Origin: Edaphobacter sp.
GTDB taxonomy: Bacteria > Acidobacteriota > Terriglobia > Terriglobales > Acidobacteriaceae
Direction of reading: 5' to 3'
Length of the DNA: 64,000 bases
Assembly (NCBI RefSeq): GCF_028283685.1
Contig: NZ_JAPWKF010000005.1
Span: 1-64,000, forward strand
The position numbers and the translations under genes were made by a program. The notes beneath the pieces were generated by a model. That model ran no database searches. It was not told the origin of the DNA and worked only from the letters and a program-made list of their open reading frames with translations. This document shows positions 9,933 to 19,661 of this stretch, piece after piece (within the stretch, counting starts at the first letter, position 1; each line of letters opens with the position of its first letter).

Positions 9933-11333
9933 CTACGGCTTGAAGGTTCCCGCTCGCAGCGCTCCTTCAATCTCTTCCAGGCTGAGCCCTGCTGTCTCCG
10001 GCACAAAACGCCAGACAAAAAGGAAGGCCAATAAGTTCATCCCGGCATAGATCCACATCGTGCCTGACGTCCCGGCCAGGTTGACCAAAGAGAGAGCGGT
10101 TATCGTCACAACCAGATCCGCTCCCCATATCATTCCTGCCTGCGCACTGGCTCCTGCGGCACGCACCGAAAGTGGATATACCTCAGACCCCATCAGCCAG
10201 CCGCAGACCTGAATGCCACCTGCATTGAACACCATATAAATCAGAAGGCATGCAACAAGAATCCATGCGTGCGAGCCGGCTGCCATCCCTTTCGAAAACA
10301 TGCTTCCCAGGATCGCAAGACTGATGACGGAACCCGGGATCATCACAAGCATGAGTCTGCGACGACCGATCGACTCGACAATCATCAGTCCTACGGCAGT
10401 CATCACCACATAGACGACAGCAAGTCCAACGCTTGCCAGCAGCGCCGCAGAGGATCCAAAACCGGCACCGGAAAGAATAGTCGGAGCATAGTAGATCATC
10501 ATCTCGATGCCACTCAGTTGGGTGAAGGCGGCAACGCCAAGAGCTGCAATCGTTGCTGGACGCACCCACGGCTGAAAGAGCGCAGGCCACCCCTTTATCT
10601 CGGAGTGTTCCTTTTCGCTCGTTTGTTGAATTGCCGTAAGTTCTTGCTCAAGGTCATCGCCAGCGACACGAACGCGCTGCAGGCTCTTGCGGGCCTCCTC
10701 GTGCCTCGACATTCCGACAAGCCAGCGAGGGCTTTTGGGAAACAGCGGCATACAGCACAGCAACACCGTCGCAGGGATTGCTGCCAGCGCAATCATCCAC
10801 CGCCACGATCCCGGGCTGTGCAAACTATAGCCCACAATGCTCGCTGTAACGATGCCCAGGCCAATAGCAACGTTGAAAGCTGTCACAAAATTGCCGCGCC
10901 GTTCGGCTGGAGCAATTTCGGCAATGTAAACCGGAACTGTTTGCGAAGAGCCGCCGACAGCGAACCCCAGAAATATCCGAGCAAGAATCAACATCAATGG
11001 ACTAGAAGCAAGGCTCGAAGCCACAGCGCCCAATGCGAAAATGGCAGCTACGAGAGAAACCGTATTTCTCCGGCCGAAGCGTTCAGAGAGCCATCCACAG
11101 GAAAGGCCACCGATTACAGCGCCCACCAGAATCGAGGATGCAACGATCTCCTGCATTTGACGATTCAGCTTGTATTCACGCGCAATCTGCATCAGGGCAC
11201 CGGAAATAATCCCGGTGTCGTAGCCATAGAGAAATCCGGCGATAGACGTGATGGTCGTGGCCAACACCAGAAACTTGCTCACTCCAGTCGTGGATTGCGA
11301 TGTGCCGGGAGCGCGATAGACAGCGGTACTCAT
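9933..11333 (-). CDS. Sugar porter family MFS transporter
   Basis: Twelve-helix inner-membrane sugar:proton symporter, 466 residues. Sugar-porter signatures are clear: GYDTGIISGAL in helix 1, the loop GWLSERFGRR between helices 2 and 3, PVYIAEIAPAERRG after helix 4, FPKSPRWLV in the central loop and PETAGLSLEEIE at the C-terminus. AGGAGG stands 9 nt before ATG 11333. It is upstream of the uxuB-like gene on the same strand, so it may import a uronate or hexose. A long 850-bp region precedes it and holds possible operators. Confidence 0.93.
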   Translation of the reverse strand: MSTAVYRAPGTSQSTTGVSKFLVLATTITSIAGFLYGYDTGIISGALMQIAREYKLNRQMQEIVASSILVGAVIGGLSCGWLSERFGRRNTVSLVAAIFALGAVASSLASSPLMLILARIFLGFAVGGSSQTVPVYIAEIAPAERRGNFVTAFNVAIGLGIVTASIVGYSLHSPGSWRWMIALAAIPATVLLCCMPLFPKSPRWLVGMSRHEEARKSLQRVRVAGDDLEQELTAIQQTSEKEHSEIKGWPALFQPWVRPATIAALGVAAFTQLSGIEMMIYYAPTILSGAGFGSSAALLASVGLAVVYVVMTAVGLMIVESIGRRRLMLVMIPGSVISLAILGSMFSKGMAAGSHAWILVACLLIYMVFNAGGIQVCGWLMGSEVYPLSVRAAGASAQAGMIWGADLVVTITALSLVNLAGTSGTMWIYAGMNLLAFLFVWRFVPETAGLSLEEIEGALRAGTFKP

Positions 11334-12182
11334 CGTCGTTTGACCTCCTATCCAGGATGAACAGCATATCGGTGCCCCTGCTTATAGCGATCAGCAGGGC
11401 ATAACAATTCCGAGTTCGCACGCGAAGGTACGCGCGAACATTAAGTGAAGGGCTTCAGCTTAATGATTCATTGGTTGCGGGCGAAGGCGGATGCTATCGC
11501 ATCGACTGCAATTAATCACCAGGATCGGAAGTGCGAGAACGTATTGCTTGGTACTACCCGTTCTGTGAAACGGAACGAGGACCTGGCAACAAAAATCAGG
11601 GACGGAAAAGATGCCTATTGCGGATACCTTTGACCGTCAAAGCCCAAAGGTTCAGCACTGTTTCATCGGATTGAAATTGCTGGAATTTCAAAAATATTAT
11701 CCCTTATTGAGCCAACCGGTTTGAGCAATTGACTCGCATTCGATTCAGCTATTTAGCTTGTTAGCAAGGACGACACTGCCAATGGAACCATGTCCATGGG
11801 GATCCGTTTGAAAATCTGCTCAAAGTGGTCTCGAAAGCTATAACGAAACCATCGACCTCAAGAGCCTTCCGTTGATTCAATACATTCGGCTCGATGTCTT
11901 AAGTATAAAACACATGTTGGATGCAGCCAAATGACCTCGCAGTTCACAGTTGCATCTCCAAGATGCGTAAACGTGCCTGACCTGCGACAAATAAAAAGCG
12001 TTTCTCCCTCCGCTGCGGCTCATTACGGGAGAGCCGTGAGCTCCATCACCTGCTTGTTGTCATTGACGCGGACACCATTATCAAGACGCAACAGGTCTCT
12101 GTCGTGTGCGTGCGCAGAAGGAGGAGATACCGACAAAGGAAACGACGGCGAGAAGGCAATGTCTGTAGACACGGTGCACCTC
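11334..12182. other. Long intergenic region with two palindromes
   Basis: No convincing gene is seen in these 849 bases; the small open frames do not resemble any family and lack good ribosome sites. It is the upstream region of the MFS porter. Two symmetric elements stand out: a 15-bp odd palindrome at 11628-11642 (CTTTGAC-C-GTCAAAG) and AACCGGTT at 11714-11721, flanked on both sides by TGAGC, which resembles a LacI-family operator core. A decayed gene cannot be excluded. Confidence 0.4.
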
Positions 12183-13574
12183 CTAGTGGGTTGAGGGTGG
12201 GACGATTCGGAAGATGCGAGTCTGAAAGGCATCGAGCGAAAGTGCGGGCAGAGCTACTTCGCCTGGCTTGGAGCTTGCAAGCGAGACCTCCTGCCATGGG
12301 CCGGCCGACGTTTCGATCGTTCCCCGGAACAGCGTGTTTGACAGGTTCACTGCAATGAGGTCAGTCTCTTCTGGGGATCGGCGTAGAAAGGTCACCACAT
12401 GCTGCTCCTGCGAATTGTGTACCCATACGATCGCTCCGTGCCGCAGGGCAGGAGAGCTCTGACGCAGAGCAATCAATGCGTGGTAGAAGACCGGCACATA
12501 AGGGAAGATGGCGGCGGAGGTCCAGTCCACATCGACTTTGTCGAATAGCTGAGGCCCGCCGGACGCTGACGCATCTCCCACTTCCATGCCGTTGTACAGG
12601 AGCGGAACCCCGGGCAGAGTGAAGACCAAAGCCGTGGCGGCAAGGGCGCCGTGGATGCCAAGCCTTACGGTTGCCCGCGGCTCATCGTGATCGTCGCTGA
12701 TGAGCATGTGCTGTGTGCCCTCAGGAAAGAGCGCGTTCTGTGCATTGATCGTGTCTCTGATCGCCGTAGCGGGCGCTCCCTCTTCGATCACTTTGTCGAA
12801 CGTCGCGAGCAGTGGCCACGCATAATCGAGATCGAACGCGTGCTGCATCAGCTCCGGCTTTGACGCCTCCGCAAGCAGCAGGGCATCCGGCTTCACACTC
12901 TTAAGCAATGGACGAAGCTCGTTCCAGAAGCTGGTCGGCACCATGCCGGCCGCATCACAGCGGAAGCCGTCCAGGTCAAAGGTCTTCATCCAATAAAGAA
13001 ACACGTCATTCATGTACGTGCGCAGTCGGGGATCGTCGTAGTTCAGAGCGGCGACATCGCTCCAGCCATGCGGCGAGACGATCTTGCCTGCCGTATCGTG
13101 CTGATAGAAGTTCGGGTGCGTCATCATAACGCTGTCCCAGGACGTATGATCGGCCACCATGTCCAGAATGACGCGGATATGGCGTTGGTGAGCGCCTTGA
13201 ACGAGTGCTTGCAGATCGGCTTTGGTGCCTAGATCCGGGTCGATTGCATAGAAGTCTCGAATGGAGTAGGGGCTCCCAAGCCGACCCAGGCGGCGCTCTT
13301 TGCCGGACGGCGAAATCGGCATCAACCACAATACGTTCACGCCGAGATGCTGCAGTGCATCAAGACCCTCGGTGATCCCCGCCAGCGTGCCTTGCTTTGA
13401 AAATGCCCGAGGAAAGATTTCATAGATGACAGCATCCTGCATCCACGCGGGCTCATCGGCCGCATGCGACTTCGCGATCTCTGACGAAGGAGCGGTTTCT
13501 TGCGCGTCCAGGTGGGTGAGATTAAGACACAAGACAGCAAGCAACACAAAAGCCGTAGGGGGCCACGTTCGCAT
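12183..13574 (-). CDS. Secreted GH13 alpha-amylase family enzyme
   Basis: Glycoside hydrolase of 463 residues acting on alpha-glucans outside the cytoplasm. A signal peptide ends near residue 24 (THLDAQ). The catalytic barrel shows the four GH13 regions: DMVADHTS (I), GFRCDAAG with nucleophile Asp207 (II), LLLAEA with acid/base Glu236 (III) and LISDDHDEPR with Asp297 (IV). A short beta-sandwich domain ends the protein. A purine-rich AAGGAAGGA lies about 11 nt upstream of ATG 13574. It is 97 bp downstream of the TonB receptor gene on the same strand, which makes a starch/maltodextrin or other alpha-glucan locus likely; exact specificity cannot be told. Confidence 0.92.
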   Translation of the reverse strand: MRTWPPTAFVLLAVLCLNLTHLDAQETAPSSEIAKSHAADEPAWMQDAVIYEIFPRAFSKQGTLAGITEGLDALQHLGVNVLWLMPISPSGKERRLGRLGSPYSIRDFYAIDPDLGTKADLQALVQGAHQRHIRVILDMVADHTSWDSVMMTHPNFYQHDTAGKIVSPHGWSDVAALNYDDPRLRTYMNDVFLYWMKTFDLDGFRCDAAGMVPTSFWNELRPLLKSVKPDALLLAEASKPELMQHAFDLDYAWPLLATFDKVIEEGAPATAIRDTINAQNALFPEGTQHMLISDDHDEPRATVRLGIHGALAATALVFTLPGVPLLYNGMEVGDASASGGPQLFDKVDVDWTSAAIFPYVPVFYHALIALRQSSPALRHGAIVWVHNSQEQHVVTFLRRSPEETDLIAVNLSNTLFRGTIETSAGPWQEVSLASSKPGEVALPALSLDAFQTRIFRIVPPSTH

Positions 13575-13624
13575 ATCGAAATCTGTCCTTCCTTATGAAG
13601 CGCGTGGTAGAGAGACAAGAGGGC

Positions 13625-13654
13625 GTCGGCCCGTCCGAATCCAGATGGGCCGAC
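13625..13654 (-). terminator. Hairpin between TonB receptor and GH13 genes
   Basis: An 8-bp GC-rich stem (GTCGGCCC / GGGCCGAC) with a 14-nt loop sits between the receptor stop and the amylase start. No T-run follows on the minus strand, so it is more likely a partial terminator or message-processing structure that lowers amylase relative to receptor. Confidence 0.35.
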
Positions 13655-13671
13655 AGGAGTGAGTATTGGAA

Positions 13672-16600
13672 TTAGAAGACTAGGCGTGCGGCGATCTGAA
13701 TCTGCCTTACCTCGCCATGCAGCCCTGTGATCTTTCCGAACAGGGAAGGATTTCCAAGGCTGTTATTCGGGTTGGAAAAGTTCGCTGTGTTCAGCACATT
13801 GAAGGCATCCCCGTGCAACTCCAGCTGTTTTCCTTCCGAGATGTGCAGGTTCTTCTGCACACCCAGATTGACGCTCCGAAAGCCCGGCCCATAGACCTGG
13901 TTTCGCGCAAGTGTTCCGATGCGAGTGAAGATGGAGGTGCCGGTTCCATCCGTGGCCGTGGTGACCGGAATGTTACTCGAAAACGACGACGGATCGAACC
14001 AGTAGCCGCCGATGCTCTTCGGATATTTGATCGGAGCGGTCAGATCGGGGCGATTACCCGGAGCCGAGCTGCCCGCAGCGGATAAGTCGACCGGTTGGCC
14101 CGTCGACAGCAGCACGATGTTATTCAATTGCCATCCGCCGATCAGAAGATCCATCGCACGCGATGAATGGCCGCCGAACATCTGTCCGCGTCCGAAGGGT
14201 AGGTTGTAGACGAACGACGAGCTGAAGATATGGCGCTCATCGAAGATGGAGTTTCCGTAGTTCGAGGGCTGGTTGTAATAGAGCAGCAGCGTGACGGGTG
14301 TGCCCCCAAAGGCGCTCGCCGAATCATCGAGAGCATGGGACCACGCATACGACGCCGTCGCAGTGAAGTTGGTGCCGCGGTGCTCGGCATGGAGTTGCAG
14401 GCCGTTGTAGTTGGAGTGACCGTCGTATCGGTTCAGACTGATGCCGCCGAGGTTCGGAAACGGTTTCGTGGTGCTGCCGATTGCGTAAGTGTTGTAGCTG
14501 TAGTAGGTCGAGAGATGGTCCGCGTGGGCTCCGACATACGCGATTCGCACAACATCCCGGGGACCTATCTGCTGCTCCAGTTGCAGATTCCACTGCTGCT
14601 GGCGGCTATGACGGTTGTCTTGGTCGACAGCCAGCCCGCTCATGCCGTACGGAGGCGATGCCGGATTGAAGTTCGGATAGCCCGGCAGCGGCAATGAAAC
14701 ATTCGGGGAAGTTCCACTGGTATATCCCGGGCAAGTGTACGGCGCTCCTTGTGCAGTCTGACCGGTGAATGTCAGGCAATGGCCGCTGAACGCGAAATAG
14801 GTGCCGTCGCCTCCGTACGGAATCTGTTGGCCTAGTTGATTGCTGATGCCGCCGTAATCCGGAAAATAATAGATACCGTAGCCACCATGCAGGGAGCTCT
14901 TTCCGTCACCATGCAGATCGTATGCAAAGCCCACGCGAGGAGCAAAATCCGTGTACGTCGGCTTGATGATGCTACGTGGTACGCCGTTCTGACCGGCCAG
15001 TAAAACTGTTCCGGTCTTCACATCGAAGGCAGCCTGGCGATCGTGCATTTCCACGGGCCACTGCAAAAAATCCCAGCGGGCACCAAGGTTCAGCGTGAGG
15101 CGCGGAGTCACACGCCAGTCGTCGTTCGCAAACAGGGCATCTTCCTGGCTGATCTCTCCAAAGAATCCGGTCTGCGTTCCGATGCCATAGTTATCAAAAC
15201 CGCCAACGAGCAATTCGCTGACTTCGTATCCAGTGAAGTCGCTGCCGTTACCGCCTATGAAAAAGCAGCCCTTCCCGCAGATGGGACGGAAGTACGAGAC
15301 TTGACGGCGAAGCCATGTGCCACCCACATTTAGCGAATGCTTCCCCCGGTTGATCGTGAGTGTGTCCGTCACTTCGTAGGTGTTCTGCGGTACGGCGAAA
15401 AGGCCGTAATCCCCGGTATATTCTATTTCCGAGCCATTACCGCCAATGAGCGGCCCCCCGCTGTTAGCTACGCCAAGATTTGTATTCTGTATGCCGAGTT
15501 GGCCACCAACGTCCGACCCGAAATTACCCGGTTGATATCCATAGTTGTCTCGGTTGTAGGCAATGCGTGCGTCGTTCACTAGGGTAGGAGAGAACGTGTG
15601 CGTATAGCCCAGCGCATAGCCGCGAGCGTGCGTATAGTTCTTGCTGCCGTTTGCCGAGAGAAGAGGATAATTTGGCTGCTGCGGCAGTTCGGACTGATTA
15701 TTCGAGGTCGAGTTATCGTAGGAGAACCGAAGGAAGAGCAGATCCGAGGCGCTCGGGTTCCAGTCCAGGCGGGCATCGAAGGTGTTGTAGTTTGACGTGG
15801 AGCTATTGTTGACGAAATAGTTGTTGAGGAGACGATCCGTGCGCGTGGGCATCGGAAACGCATTCAGATAGTTCACGGCGGCGGGATTCAGCCGATTCGC
15901 TGGGATGATATTCCCTGCAATTGGGGTGCAAGTCTGCGGATCGTAGATTTGTCCCTTGCTGGTCTGGGCTATATTGCTGTTCAAAGAGCCGGAACCCGGA
16001 ACGCATATCGGGAAGTAGGTATAGTCTCCTGTACTCAGGCCGGTCGTCAGCAGTTCCGAAAAGTCGCCTTTTCGCATCGCTGCTGTAGGAACAGTGTCGA
16101 AATGCGTTCCGTCCGGCGAACCGATGCGCGTTCCCTGGTAATCGCCAAAGAGGAACAGCTTGTTCTTCATGATTGGTCCACCCGCTGATCCTCCGAACTG
16201 CTCATGACGGTAAGGGGGCGTGGGGGTGGCATCTGCGCCGAGGAAACGATAATTGGGATTCGCAGCCCACTTCCCACTGCGGTAGAACTCAAATGCTGAT
16301 CCATGGATCTGATTTGTGCCGGATTTAATGGAGGCAACCTGGATTACCCCGCCCGCACGGCCGTACTGCGCCGGAGCAACGCTCGTAGAAATCTTGAACT
16401 CCTGCGTTGCGTCGACCGGGGGAAAGAACAGAATGATGTTCTGGAGGCCGTCGTTATTGTCGACGCCGTCAAGAATAAAGTTGTTCGCCTGCGCTCGCGT
16501 GCCATTGACGGAGATCGCTCCACCGCCCGAATCACTGAACCGGTTTACTGTGTCTTGGCCGTATTCAACATTGGCTCCTTGAGTAACGCCCGGTGCCAGA

Positions 16601-17112
16601 AGGGCAAGATTGAGTGAGTTTCGCCCGTTAAGCGGCAGCTGCTCAATTTGCTTCGAGCCGATCGTCTCCCCAAGTGTGGCATTGGTCGTGTTGACCAGGG
16701 CGGCAGCCGACGAGACGGTCACGGTATCCGAGACTGAGCCGGGCGCTAATTTGAAGAGAAGCGTCTGAACCTGGGTTACCGTCACAGTTATATTCTGGGT
16801 CTGGGATTCAAAACCGGGTGCTGTAATCTTGGCCGTGTAATCGCCGCGGGGGACTCCCGGAAGATTCAGTTCGCCTGAACCATTCGTTACGGTCGACAGT
16901 ACAAGGCCGTTCGCCACATTTGTCAATGTGAGGGTTGCTTGTGGGATTTCCGCCCCGGTTTGGTCTGTAACGGTACCCACGACTTTTCCGGACTCCGATT
17001 GTCCATATGCGTTAAGCGTCAGGGCGCTGGCCAAGACAATCATGGCCGTTAGCGTTTGAGCTCCCCACCTTACAATCCGAAGGGTCCGAGAGTTATAGGA
17101 CTTGCTTAGCAT
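13672..17112 (-). CDS. TonB-dependent receptor, Oar-like (alpha-glucan locus)
   Basis: Outer-membrane receptor, 1146 residues. The start is ATG 17112: TTTGGAGG lies 7 nt upstream, and the apparent earlier start is a TTG inside that site. A signal peptide ends at ALTLNAYGQ; then a carboxypeptidase-regulatory domain (GKVVGTVTDQTGAEI), plug (QLPLNGRNSLNL) and barrel ending in AARLVF with terminal Phe. Divergent from the winged-helix/propeller regulator at 17328 and upstream of a GH13 amylase, it probably imports malto-oligosaccharides or related alpha-glucans (inference from context). Confidence 0.93.
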   Translation of the reverse strand: MLSKSYNSRTLRIVRWGAQTLTAMIVLASALTLNAYGQSESGKVVGTVTDQTGAEIPQATLTLTNVANGLVLSTVTNGSGELNLPGVPRGDYTAKITAPGFESQTQNITVTVTQVQTLLFKLAPGSVSDTVTVSSAAALVNTTNATLGETIGSKQIEQLPLNGRNSLNLALLAPGVTQGANVEYGQDTVNRFSDSGGGAISVNGTRAQANNFILDGVDNNDGLQNIILFFPPVDATQEFKISTSVAPAQYGRAGGVIQVASIKSGTNQIHGSAFEFYRSGKWAANPNYRFLGADATPTPPYRHEQFGGSAGGPIMKNKLFLFGDYQGTRIGSPDGTHFDTVPTAAMRKGDFSELLTTGLSTGDYTYFPICVPGSGSLNSNIAQTSKGQIYDPQTCTPIAGNIIPANRLNPAAVNYLNAFPMPTRTDRLLNNYFVNNSSTSNYNTFDARLDWNPSASDLLFLRFSYDNSTSNNQSELPQQPNYPLLSANGSKNYTHARGYALGYTHTFSPTLVNDARIAYNRDNYGYQPGNFGSDVGGQLGIQNTNLGVANSGGPLIGGNGSEIEYTGDYGLFAVPQNTYEVTDTLTINRGKHSLNVGGTWLRRQVSYFRPICGKGCFFIGGNGSDFTGYEVSELLVGGFDNYGIGTQTGFFGEISQEDALFANDDWRVTPRLTLNLGARWDFLQWPVEMHDRQAAFDVKTGTVLLAGQNGVPRSIIKPTYTDFAPRVGFAYDLHGDGKSSLHGGYGIYYFPDYGGISNQLGQQIPYGGDGTYFAFSGHCLTFTGQTAQGAPYTCPGYTSGTSPNVSLPLPGYPNFNPASPPYGMSGLAVDQDNRHSRQQQWNLQLEQQIGPRDVVRIAYVGAHADHLSTYYSYNTYAIGSTTKPFPNLGGISLNRYDGHSNYNGLQLHAEHRGTNFTATASYAWSHALDDSASAFGGTPVTLLLYYNQPSNYGNSIFDERHIFSSSFVYNLPFGRGQMFGGHSSRAMDLLIGGWQLNNIVLLSTGQPVDLSAAGSSAPGNRPDLTAPIKYPKSIGGYWFDPSSFSSNIPVTTATDGTGTSIFTRIGTLARNQVYGPGFRSVNLGVQKNLHISEGKQLELHGDAFNVLNTANFSNPNNSLGNPSLFGKITGLHGEVRQIQIAARLVF

Positions 17113-17240
17113 GTTTCCAGCCTCCAAAATCTCTGAGACCGAGGCTCCTTGGAAGACGAGTCACCTGATCGATTCAGAGAATCGTTGAGAACGCTCGATC
17201 TTCGCCCGGGTTTTAAGCAATGGATTCCGATCTGATTGTG

Positions 17241-17258
17241 TATTGATTTTTTATTGAT
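17241..17258. promoter_or_regulatory. Direct repeats TATTGAT, 11-bp period, candidate operator
   Basis: TATTGAT occurs at 17241-17247 and 17252-17258, one helical turn apart, in the 215-bp region between the divergent TonB receptor (start 17112) and the winged-helix regulator (start 17328). OmpR/PhoB-type winged helices typically bind direct repeats at 10-11 bp spacing, so this is a candidate site for the neighbouring regulator. Binding is inferred only. Confidence 0.4.
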
Positions 17259-17327
17259 AGCTAAACCCTCTAAATTGCGTTGTTTAACTGTTTGGCTTTA
17301 CAGTAAACCGGTTGAGGAACTTCCTGA

Positions 17328-19529
17328 GTGGCGGGCTTCGAGCAGACAAATCGTGTGGCCTTCGAACGCTTCGAGGCCGATCTACAGACTGGTGAACTCT
17401 GGAAGGATGCCTTCCGAATTCGTCTTCCCGCGCAGCCGTTCAAGGTGCTGGTCGCACTGCTCGAGAACGCGGGAGAAGTCGTCTCTAAGGAGGAGCTTCA
17501 GGAAAGGGTGTGGGGCCGTGAAACGAATGTCGACTTCGAGCGGGCTATTGCCGGAGCTATTAATAAGATCCGGGACGCCCTGGGTGATTCGGCCGATACG
17601 CCACATTACATTGAGACGCTCCCTAAGCGGGGCTACCGGTTTCTAGTTCCTATCACCGTCGTCTCCAGGACTCCTCGTGCGGCGCTGGCTGGGAAAGAGA
17701 CAGATTTCGCTGAACCGGCAACGAAGCAGGACCGAGCTCCCGACTCACAGGTTCAGGGGGAAGATGCCCCCCTCCTGCCCACTCCGGCTCTCGGCAGAAA
17801 TTCATTTCGTATCCTATCGCTCGCAGCGTGTGGCTTTGCGGGTGTTCTCCTCGTCGCTGTGGTGCTGCTCCTGGTTCGCCCCCAAATCAGATCAATTCCT
17901 CAGGTCGATCAACTGACTCACGGCAGCCCCATCTCCGAGGGCCCACCCAATCCGGAGAATCTACCTACGCTCGTTACGGATGGCGTCTCAATCTTCGCGA
18001 CGGCACGAATTGATGACAAGCCACAGTTGGCATCGATATCGATTGCAACCGGATACATACAGCGCGTGCCTGTTCCGGAAGATCTGGCCTCTGTCTCCAT
18101 CGCTGATATCTCGAAGGACGGTACACGTCTTCTGGTCTTTAGTCGCCTCAATTCCAACGCCGAGCAACCACTGTGGGTGGTTCCTACCTCCGGCGGAAGT
18201 GCGTTCCGGGTCGGCAATATCCAGGCGCATGCGGCAACCTGGATGCCGGATGGCAAGAGCATCCTTTACGCTGCGGGAAATGACCTCTTCTCAGCTCGCG
18301 TCGATGATGGGGGCTCTGCGCATGTTATGAGTTTGCCTGGGAGAGCGTTTTGGCTGCGATGGTCTCCGGACGGGGAACTACTTCGCTTTACGATGTTCGA
18401 TGCCGTTGCCCACACGAGCACTCTTTGGGAAGCTGCCAGCGGATCTCACAGCGCCCACCCTCTCTCAGGTGTCAAGGGCTATGGCAACCCGATGTGTTGT
18501 GGAATTTGGACTGAAGGCGGGACGTTCCTGTTTCAGATGTATCGCGAACGAGGGAGTGATCTCTGGAGTCTCAGCCGCTCCTTCGGGCACGAGACTCTCA
18601 TGCGGCTTACGCATGGACCAGAGCACTATTTTTCACCGGTTCCAGCTCGTTCCGGGAATCGGATCTTCTTTCTTGGTTCAGACGAACCTGCAGGACTGCA
18701 ACGTTACGACACGGGGCAACACGCTTTTCTTTCTTCCTCCTCCTTTCTATGGAATGCTACGAGAGTTGAATACTCTCCCGAGGGGAGAGCTGTGTTGTGG
18801 ACGGATCAGGATGGCGGTCTCTGGCGAGCCCGTGCATCGGATGGCTCAGATCGCCTGCAACTGGCACCTCCTCAGTACGAGGTTTTCGCGGCGCATTGGT
18901 CGCAGGACGGTACGCAAATTGCTGTAATGGCGCGAAGGCAGGGGCTTCCATGGTCGATCTATCTCGTAAGCGCCAGAGGAGGTGAATTCGTACCTCTGCT
19001 CAATCGGGACCACAATGCTGCAGACCCCAGTTGGTCCTCGGATGGAAAGAAAATCGCTTTCGGATGCGAGCCCGATTTGATGGGCAAGGAATCGGGTTCC
19101 CGGCAAGTCTTCGTTCTTGATGTGCAAACGAAACGGGTCACAGCTCTTCCCGGATCAGAAGGATTCTTCAGCCCGCGCTGGTCTCCAGATGGTAAGTGGA
19201 TCGTCGCCCTCTCGCTCGACCAGAGAAGGGTTTTACTCTTCGATTGGGCATCCCAAACTTGGAGAGTGTTGGCGGAGACGAGCGCTGCTGATCCGGTCTG
19301 GGCACGCGATAGCAAGGCTATCTATGTGCACGCCTTCCAAAAGGATCGGCAGCCCATCCTCAAGCTGGACATTCCGAGTGGTGAAGAACAGGTAATTGCT
19401 GATCTTTCGAATGTGAAGTTCAAAGATGCGGAGAACTATTTCTTTTCCGGCCTGACACCAACCAACGAACCCCTCATCCTGCCGCGCGTCGGAACGAGCA
19501 ATCTATACACGCTAGATCTGGACCATTGA
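17328..19529 (+). CDS. Membrane-anchored winged-helix regulator with TolB-like beta-propeller
   Basis: A one-component transcription regulator of 733 residues. Residues 1-105 form an OmpR/CadC-type winged helix (QPFKVLVALLENAGEVVSKEEL; DALGDSADTPHYIETLPKRGYRFLVPI region). One transmembrane segment (about 165-190, LAACGFAGVLLVAVVLLLV) separates it from a C-terminal propeller with repeated WSPDG-type blades (LRWSPDGELL, AHWSQDGTQIA, PSWSSDGKKIAFG, PRWSPDGKWIVAL). This is the topology of CadC-like sensors: DNA-binding domain inside, sensor in the periplasm. Start is GTG 17328 with GAGGA 9 nt upstream. It is divergent from the TonB receptor/GH13 pair, which it probably controls. A frameshifted paralogue lies at 32160-34404 in the same arrangement. 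Confidence 0.88.
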   Translation: MAGFEQTNRVAFERFEADLQTGELWKDAFRIRLPAQPFKVLVALLENAGEVVSKEELQERVWGRETNVDFERAIAGAINKIRDALGDSADTPHYIETLPKRGYRFLVPITVVSRTPRAALAGKETDFAEPATKQDRAPDSQVQGEDAPLLPTPALGRNSFRILSLAACGFAGVLLVAVVLLLVRPQIRSIPQVDQLTHGSPISEGPPNPENLPTLVTDGVSIFATARIDDKPQLASISIATGYIQRVPVPEDLASVSIADISKDGTRLLVFSRLNSNAEQPLWVVPTSGGSAFRVGNIQAHAATWMPDGKSILYAAGNDLFSARVDDGGSAHVMSLPGRAFWLRWSPDGELLRFTMFDAVAHTSTLWEAASGSHSAHPLSGVKGYGNPMCCGIWTEGGTFLFQMYRERGSDLWSLSRSFGHETLMRLTHGPEHYFSPVPARSGNRIFFLGSDEPAGLQRYDTGQHAFLSSSSFLWNATRVEYSPEGRAVLWTDQDGGLWRARASDGSDRLQLAPPQYEVFAAHWSQDGTQIAVMARRQGLPWSIYLVSARGGEFVPLLNRDHNAADPSWSSDGKKIAFGCEPDLMGKESGSRQVFVLDVQTKRVTALPGSEGFFSPRWSPDGKWIVALSLDQRRVLLFDWASQTWRVLAETSAADPVWARDSKAIYVHAFQKDRQPILKLDIPSGEEQVIADLSNVKFKDAENYFFSGLTPTNEPLILPRVGTSNLYTLDLDH

Positions 19530-19661
19530 TCGCTACTGAACCGCCAGGAGGCTGAAGCTTGGGTGTCGATCAATCTGACACCAGCCTCAGTTAACATTCC
19601 TGGTGAGGATGAGATCCACCGGTGCCGAGAAAAATGCGGTGGAACTCACCAAAATGAGTAT

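Noticed and set aside
10269..11360. 363-codon frame antisense to the MFS porter
   Set aside because: Composition (many Arg/His/Ser/Gln, no hydrophobic pattern) is typical of an antisense shadow; the porter on the other strand is unambiguous.
17303..17316. AACCGGTT just before the winged-helix regulator as a LacI operator
   Set aside because: The flanks are not symmetric and the site overlaps the ribosome-binding region; likely chance.
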